A DNA stretch of 64,000 bases from Acidisarcina sp963790505. GTDB taxonomy: Bacteria; Acidobacteriota; Terriglobia; Terriglobales; Acidobacteriaceae. Below, in pieces: positions 60,151-64,000 of this stretch; within the stretch, counting starts at the first letter, position 1, and each line of letters begins with the position of its first letter. Made by a program: the position numbers and the translations under genes. The notes under the pieces are model-generated. The model saw only the letters and a program-made list of their open reading frames with translations, was not told the DNA's origin and ran no database searches. The stretch lies in NCBI GenBank assembly GCA_963790505.1, contig CAWBOT010000002.1, forward strand, positions 372,001 through 436,000. Direction: 5' to 3'.

Positions 60151-61242
60151 TTATAAAGGACTTACAAATTGCTGTTTTTCTGGTGTCCGATTTGGTGTCC
60201 GTTTGGTTCCGAAAACAAGCAGGCGATCGACCGCCGCCTGGTTATGGTCCGGACTCAAGTGGGCATACCTCATGGACATCTGTATTGTAGCGTGACCCAT
60301 GAGTTGGGCGATGGTCCGGATGTCGACTCCGGCCATGGCTAATCGCGAAGCAAAGGTATGCCGGTTCTTATGCCAGGTGTAGTCCTGGACCCGCGCCTCC
60401 TCGACCGCCGGATCAAACCAGTCGCGGTGGGTGGTCATCGGTGTCCCTTTGGAGTTCAAGAAAGGGACACCGCGCCGCTTCGCGCCGGGGCGGAGACTCT
60501 TAAAGGCGGCGATGGCCGCCTCGTTCAGCGGAATATGCCGCTCCCCCTTGCCCGTCTTCTGTCTCCTCACCGTGAGCGACCTCCGTTCGAGGTCGATATC
60601 CGACCAGCGCAGGTTCCATTGCTCGGAGGCTCGTAGCCCGGTATGGAGCGAAATGATGAAGGCGGGCAGGCAGGAAGGGCAGCGGGTGGAAAGCGCCTTG
60701 CGAATGCGTCTCTCCTCTTGAGGAGTGAGATAGCGGATACTCTGATTGTTCTCCGCCTTGCGGCGGATGCGCGAGGCCGGGTTCACGGCGATCTTCTGGT
60801 TATCGATCGCGACCCGGAAGACCAGCGAAAAACAGGCCTGCCAGCGGTTCGCCGTGGCCACCGTCCAATCGCGGTTGACTGCCTCCGATTGAAGCCAACG
60901 GACAATCTCCTGTTTGGTGATCTCGGCGGCTTTACGGCTGCCCCAGTCAGGGCGCAGGCGGTTGATCTTGAGTTCGAGCTCGCGAGTCGATCGCTCACCA
61001 TTTGCCGCCCGCGAATGTTCGAGAGCGTCGTCCAGCAATTCGGAGAGGAGAATCGCGTTATCTATGGTCTCGGGAAGCTTTGCCTGGCGTAGTTTTTCCG
61101 TCTTGCGTTTGGCTAAAAGGGTGATGGCGTCGGAACGCCGCCCCACCTTCTCCCGGCGCTTGTTGCCGGCCAAGTCTGTCCATCGGATCCACCAGATTCC
61201 GCTGCCCTTCTCCCTCTCGAAAATTCCACGAAGTTCTCTCAT
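60151..61242 (-). CDS. int: Tyrosine recombinase / phage-type integrase
   Basis: Site-specific recombinase of 363 residues. An N-terminal Arm-binding region (IFEREKGSGIWWIRWTD...RREKVGRR) and a SAM-like core-binding domain (residues 65-160) precede the catalytic domain with Arg204 (TGLRASEQW), Lys near 232 (QKTGKG), His291 and Arg294 (HKNRHTFASRL), His317 (LMGHATI) and Tyr326 (SMRYAHL). All are present, so the enzyme should be active. The gene ends six bases from tRNA-Leu, a common integration target. It is the downstream gene of a four-gene element that also carries brnTA and a small HTH protein. Confidence 0.95.
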   Translation of the reverse strand: MRELRGIFEREKGSGIWWIRWTDLAGNKRREKVGRRSDAITLLAKRKTEKLRQAKLPETIDNAILLSELLDDALEHSRAANGERSTRELELKINRLRPDWGSRKAAEITKQEIVRWLQSEAVNRDWTVATANRWQACFSLVFRVAIDNQKIAVNPASRIRRKAENNQSIRYLTPQEERRIRKALSTRCPSCLPAFIISLHTGLRASEQWNLRWSDIDLERRSLTVRRQKTGKGERHIPLNEAAIAAFKSLRPGAKRRGVPFLNSKGTPMTTHRDWFDPAVEEARVQDYTWHKNRHTFASRLAMAGVDIRTIAQLMGHATIQMSMRYAHLSPDHNQAAVDRLLVFGTKRTPNRTPEKQQFVSPL

Positions 61243-61369
61243 CTTTTCTACTCACCAGACTCATCATTCTACTCAGTCTGTTGGAGGGCTACAAGCGAGA
61301 GTTTTGCTCAAGAGGGGGCGTGGCCAATCGACGGCAATTACGATCTTGGAGACGTCTGGATTTGCGGGC

Positions 61370-61675
61370 TTAGCTTCCAGCTCTCATTTCAGCGGCGGCC
61401 TCTTCGATGGCCTGCTCGGGAACGCCACGGGCGAGGAGCCTGCGGCTGAACTCCTCGACGGTGCTGTCCTTGGCTCGCTGGGCCTCGCGCTCGGCGAGGT
61501 GTTTGCGGAGTCCATTCGAGATGTACGCACGGATAAGGGCCTGGTAGCCGCCGAAGCCGAGCGACGGGGCGACCTCTTTCAGGTCATCAATGACGTGGTC
61601 GGGCAGACGGAGCGAGATCAGGGTCATGGGTTTGTCGGTCTGCATATTTCGCTTGATGCGTTCACTCATCTTCAT
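61370..61675 (-). CDS. brnA: BrnA-like antitoxin (ribbon-helix-helix)
   Basis: Antitoxin of 101 residues. A basic N-terminus (MKMSERIKRNMQTDKP) leads to the RHH DNA-binding strand MTLISLRLPDHVIDDLKEVAPSLG and GYQALIRAYISNGLRKHLAE, after which a charged tail would wrap the toxin. Its ATG overlaps the end of brnT by about 14 bases, the usual toxin-first order of BrnTA. BrnA represses the operon and neutralises BrnT. It is cargo of the integrase element and may stabilise it. Confidence 0.88.
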   Translation of the reverse strand: MKMSERIKRNMQTDKPMTLISLRLPDHVIDDLKEVAPSLGFGGYQALIRAYISNGLRKHLAEREAQRAKDSTVEEFSRRLLARGVPEQAIEEAAAEMRAGS

Positions 61676-61958
61676 AGCGTCTCCTTTCCGCCGGCCCCGC
61701 AAGACGCGCGGAGATGAGGCGGAGCACATCGCCTTCCCGAATCATATGGACGACATACAGCAGCCGGTACTCGGTGGTCAGGCCGATGCATGCCTGCCGT
61801 GCCTCTTCCTCCGGGCTGGCGTCCTCGTAGCGGGCCAGAGGATCGAGGAAAGCTTCTCGGGCCTGCTCGAAGCGAACACCGTGTGCTGCGGCATTGCTGG
61901 AGGCTTTGTCGCTGTCCCAGACGAAGTCCTGGCCCTCCAGCGTCGAGCAGACGTCCAT
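61662..61958 (-). CDS. brnT: BrnT-like ribonuclease toxin
   Basis: RelE-fold RNase toxin of 98 residues. The family pattern is clear: FVWDSDKASSNAAAHGVRFEQAREAFLDPLARYEDAS, then EEEARQACIGLTTEYRLLYVVHMIREGDVLRLISARLAG, ending in ERRRYEDE. The longer ORF upstream has no conservation, and a perfect TATAAT ends six bases before ATG 61958, which fixes this start and suggests a leaderless message. First gene of brnTA. Confidence 0.9.
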   Translation of the reverse strand: MDVCSTLEGQDFVWDSDKASSNAAAHGVRFEQAREAFLDPLARYEDASPEEEARQACIGLTTEYRLLYVVHMIREGDVLRLISARLAGPAERRRYEDE

Positions 61959-61964
61959 ATAGCC

Positions 61965-61970
61965 ATTATA
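61965..61970 (-). promoter_or_regulatory. Perfect -10 hexamer TATAAT six bases before brnT
   Basis: Within the AT-rich run TATATATAAT on the minus strand. Its distance of six bases to the brnT ATG predicts a leaderless transcript. A weak -35 candidate (TTGCCA) lies too far away (24 bases), so BrnA binding or another factor may be involved. Confidence 0.5.
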
Positions 61971-62113
61971 TATACATAAGACATCGCTTTGGCATGGCAA
62001 ATTTGCTCGGATGACCGATGAGCGCAATGAAGAAATTGGTCTTCGCGAACGGGGGAGATTCACGAACCATTCGAACAGAAGTGGGGCCAGTCCGGTTTTG
62101 CCAATTCCATTCG

Positions 62114-62144
62114 ATGAGCGATAGGAAGCCCTCCTATCGCTCAT
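62114..62144. other. Perfect 13-bp hairpin inside the integrase element
   Basis: ATGAGCGATAGGA and TCCTATCGCTCAT are exact inverted copies around the five-base loop AGCCC. It lies in the 280-base gap between the small HTH gene and brnT, where there is no gene on either strand. No T-run follows on either side, so an operator, a recombination arm site or an RNA stem are all possible. Confidence 0.7.
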
Positions 62145-62241
62145 GATGGTCTCAGTTTTGAGCAATACAACCAGGGGGTCTATCGTTCTTAAGGATCGCT
62201 GGCTTGGTATCAAGCCCGGCTCTTTTTCAACTTGACGGCCA

Positions 62242-62388
62242 TCAGCCCGCTAGCCGCTCGGGGTGGTCACCTTTGGAGAAACGCCGAAGTTCGGCCACGG
62301 GAATCAGCACCCGCGTACCGATCCGGCGTGTGGCGAGTTGCTTGTTAGCGACAAGATAGTCGAGAGCCCGGGCGCTGATCGACAGCAT
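62242..62388 (-). CDS. Excisionase-like HTH protein, N-terminus uncertain
   Basis: Small DNA-binding protein of the HTH_17/excisionase type. The conserved region AIEAAEMLSISARALDYLVANKQLATRRIGTRVLIPVAELRRF starts before the only nearby ATG (62388), so the annotated start removes part of the first helix. No other start codon is available until 62535, inside the lactonase gene. The recognisable domain begins at about 62417, just where the lactonase gene ends on the same strand in another frame. The gene may have lost its own start when the element integrated. A small HTH next to an integrase usually directs excision. Confidence 0.6.
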   Translation of the reverse strand: MLSISARALDYLVANKQLATRRIGTRVLIPVAELRRFSKGDHPERLAG

Positions 62389-62399
62389 TTCGGCGGCCT

Positions 62400-63251
62400 C
62401 TATGGCCGTGGCGGGATCCGGTAGAAACGGGCGCAGTTCTGGCCCAGAATTCCGGCCTGGACCGATTCGGGGAGCTGCCGCGCGTAGTCGATTACGATCC
62501 GCATCGTGGAAGCATAATCGGCGGACAATGTGCAAACTGGCCAGTCTGAACCAATCATCAACCTCTCAGGGCCGAATGCGTCGAAGACTGCGTCCAGATA
62601 ACCGCGAAAATGGTCCAGCTGCCAGTGTTTCCATTTCGCCTCGGTCACCATTCCAGAAAGTTTGCAATAAACATTTGGAGACTCTGCCAACGCACGCAAA
62701 TCTTGCTGCCAGGGCGACCGAATCCCTTCCGCTATTCGGGGTTTGGCGATGTGATCAAGGACGAACCATTGATCCGGAAACTCTTCAACTAGCTTGACGG
62801 CCACCGGGAGATGTTTGGGAAACAGCAACAGATCATAGGCGAGGTTGAACTCCCGCAGCCGGGAGATGCCGCGGCGAAACTCCGGTCGTAACATGAATTC
62901 GTCGTCAGCCTCGTCCTGCAAGACATGGCGTACTCCGACCAGCTTTGGATCGCTGGCGAAAGTCTCGAGCTGCCGCGACAGATCCGCTGAGCGCAGGTCT
63001 ACCCAGCCCACAACTCCGCGAATGAAGGAATGTTGGCTGGCCAATTCCAGCAGCCACCGCGTCTCCTCCAGGCTCTGGCGCGCCTGCACGGCAATACAGC
63101 CATCGAACAGGAATTCTGCGAGCAGAGGTTGAAGGTCTTCCGGGAGGAAGTCGCGCTTCAACGCGGCCATTTCGTCCGACATCCAAGTATGCTCGGCGGG
63201 ACTGTAGTGCCAGAAGTGCTGGTGCGCATCGAGTCGCATCGTATCTACCAT
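62400..63251 (-). CDS. Amidohydrolase-2 family sugar lactonase (L-rhamnono/L-fucono-lactonase-like)
   Basis: Predicted lactone hydrolase of 283 residues with the TIM-barrel amidohydrolase fold. The metal motif HxH is in RLDAHQHFWHYS, VLDHIAKP provides a later His, and the catalytic Asp is in MIGSDWPVC. The sequence style matches L-fuconolactonase and L-rhamnonolactonase proteins, which act on sugar acids; the rhamnose operon at 21.4-25.2 kb gives a possible link, but this is inference. The start is ATG 63251 or 63239. Its last residues (FYRIPPRP) overlap the frame of the HTH gene, and the integrase element begins here. Confidence 0.85.
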   Translation of the reverse strand: MVDTMRLDAHQHFWHYSPAEHTWMSDEMAALKRDFLPEDLQPLLAEFLFDGCIAVQARQSLEETRWLLELASQHSFIRGVVGWVDLRSADLSRQLETFASDPKLVGVRHVLQDEADDEFMLRPEFRRGISRLREFNLAYDLLLFPKHLPVAVKLVEEFPDQWFVLDHIAKPRIAEGIRSPWQQDLRALAESPNVYCKLSGMVTEAKWKHWQLDHFRGYLDAVFDAFGPERLMIGSDWPVCTLSADYASTMRIVIDYARQLPESVQAGILGQNCARFYRIPPRP

Positions 63252-63368
63252 CTTCTCGTATCTTCTTCCGGGAAGACGTTGACCGCCTCTAGAATGAGGC
63301 ATGTGCGCGGAGTTTGGTGCGCTTTTTTGGGGAGAGGGCGGAAGGTCGCTCGGAGACACGGTCAGATC

Positions 63369-64000
63369 ATGGAAAGCCAGGCCTATGCCAACGCGCCAGC
63401 TCCAGCAGCATCGATGCGTCCCCTGTGCGTAGACCTGGATGGCACGTTGGTCAAGAGCGACACGCTGGTCGACTCTCTGCTGCTGCTGGTCCGCGTCCAT
63501 CCGCTAACCGCTTTCAAGACCCCCGTTTGGGCATTTCAGGGCAAAGCCGCCTTCAAGGCGAAGATCACGTCGCATGTTTCGCTCGATGCGGCGCACTTGC
63601 CTTACAACCGGCCGCTGCTCTCTTACCTTGGCGAACAATACGCGGACGGCCGCAAGCTTTATCTGACTACCGGAGCCGACGCTCAGCTGGCTGCGCGGGT
63701 TTCTGAATACCTTGGAATCTTTACCGAGGTCCTCGCTTCTGACGGGCATACAAACCTGACCGGGCACAACAAGCTGGCCAGCCTTCAGGCGCGGTTTGAC
63801 TCCGGCTTCGATTACATCGGCAACGCCCGTCCCGATCTGCCGTTGCTGGCCGGCGCCGTTCAACCGATGGTTGCGAATCCTGACGCTTCCCTGCGTCGCG
63901 CATTGATATCCCAGAGGATTGAGGTTGCCCGCACCTTTGAGGACCGGAGACCGGCGCTGCGCGCGATGGTCAAGGCGATTCGGCCCCATCAGTGGACCAA
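63369..64000 (+). CDS. HAD-UbiA fusion prenyltransferase (3' end outside window)
   Basis: Partial gene running off the window. Residues 17-200 form a HAD-type phosphatase domain beginning PLCVDLDGTLVKSDTLVDSLL (Asp22 and Asp24), with YLTTGADAQLAARV as motif II. The last visible residues, VKAIRPHQWTK, are the start of a UbiA prenyltransferase domain (usual form LRPHQWxKN). Such HAD-UbiA proteins transfer prenyl groups, for example to phosphoribosyl pyrophosphate in decaprenylphosphoryl-arabinose synthesis. ATG 63369 is the first start after the intergenic gap of 117 bp. Divergent from the lactonase. Confidence 0.85.
   Translation, partial: MESQAYANAPAPAASMRPLCVDLDGTLVKSDTLVDSLLLLVRVHPLTAFKTPVWAFQGKAAFKAKITSHVSLDAAHLPYNRPLLSYLGEQYADGRKLYLTTGADAQLAARVSEYLGIFTEVLASDGHTNLTGHNKLASLQARFDSGFDYIGNARPDLPLLAGAVQPMVANPDASLRRALISQRIEVARTFEDRRPALRAMVKAIRPHQWT

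Noticed and set aside
62099..62106. TGCCAATT shared with the tRNA-Leu 5' half (60127-60134) as an attachment-site repeat
   Set aside because: Eight bases can match by chance in a region of this size, flanks do not extend the match, and it would leave the HTH gene outside the element.
1..64000. CRISPR arrays, rRNA genes, replication origin
   Set aside because: I looked for regularly spaced repeats, rRNA-like sequence and DnaA-box clusters and saw none.

Overview
The window looks like chromosomal DNA of a GC-rich member of the Acidobacteriota (Terriglobia type). The clearest markers are a PadR regulator overlapping an 892-residue duplicated orphan permease of the ADOP class, a secreted VWFA-related protein of the acidobacterial type, many TPR proteins, Tat-exported sugar and redox enzymes, and a cell-wall gene set close to that of other Terriglobia. 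This assignment comes from protein families, not from a marker-gene tree.

Layout. 0-15 kb: a DUF3592 protein, an HD hydrolase, a zinc-ribbon/HTH regulator, then uppS. About 8 kb of other genes follow (oligopeptidase B-like peptidase, a broken methyltransferase, Tat aldo/keto reductase, PadR-ADOP module, VWFA protein), and then cdsA, dxr and rseP, the usual partners of uppS. 15.7-19.3 kb is an accessory island: a broken PIN toxin, a higBA toxin-antitoxin operon with a perfect operator-like inverted repeat, an intact IS3-family element with a 4-bp target duplication, and an orphan protein with a PD-(D/E)XK nuclease motif. 19-30 kb: GTP-dependent PEP carboxykinase, an L-rhamnose catabolic pair (aldolase-dehydrogenase fusion and kinase), TPR and PspC proteins, a diguanylate cyclase, lysA. 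30-45 kb: an HtrA protease gene with about eight frameshifts, an EamA transporter, an M20 peptidase, truA, a TolC-type protein, a Tat-exported GH1 enzyme, an MscS channel, YgfZ and a secreted HExxH protein. 45-53 kb: methylthioadenosine phosphorylase with a PfkB kinase, a membrane glycosyltransferase, MgtC, then a tight dapF-ldcA-mpl-plsC run that fits peptidoglycan precursor synthesis and recycling. 53-60 kb: SPOR protein, slipin, NfeD protease, a TPR protein and another glycosyltransferase on the minus strand. 60-62.4 kb: a compact integrase-brnA-brnT-HTH element wedged between tRNA-Leu(UAG) and the 3' end of a lactonase gene. The window ends inside a HAD-UbiA fusion.

Cooperation. UppS, CdsA, Dxr and RseP link isoprenoid, phospholipid and envelope-stress functions. 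LysA, DapF, LdcA and Mpl all act on meso-diaminopimelate or its peptides. Slipin and NfeD form the classic membrane protease pair. RhaEW and RhaB degrade L-rhamnulose.

Caveats. Single-base frameshifts are frequent in otherwise well-conserved genes (mtnP, ldcA, mpl, slipin, a TPR gene, htrA), and lysA and mpl have ATT and ATA where ATG is expected. I suspect assembly or read errors for many of these, so pseudogene calls are provisional. All family calls were made by eye from motifs; no database search was run.
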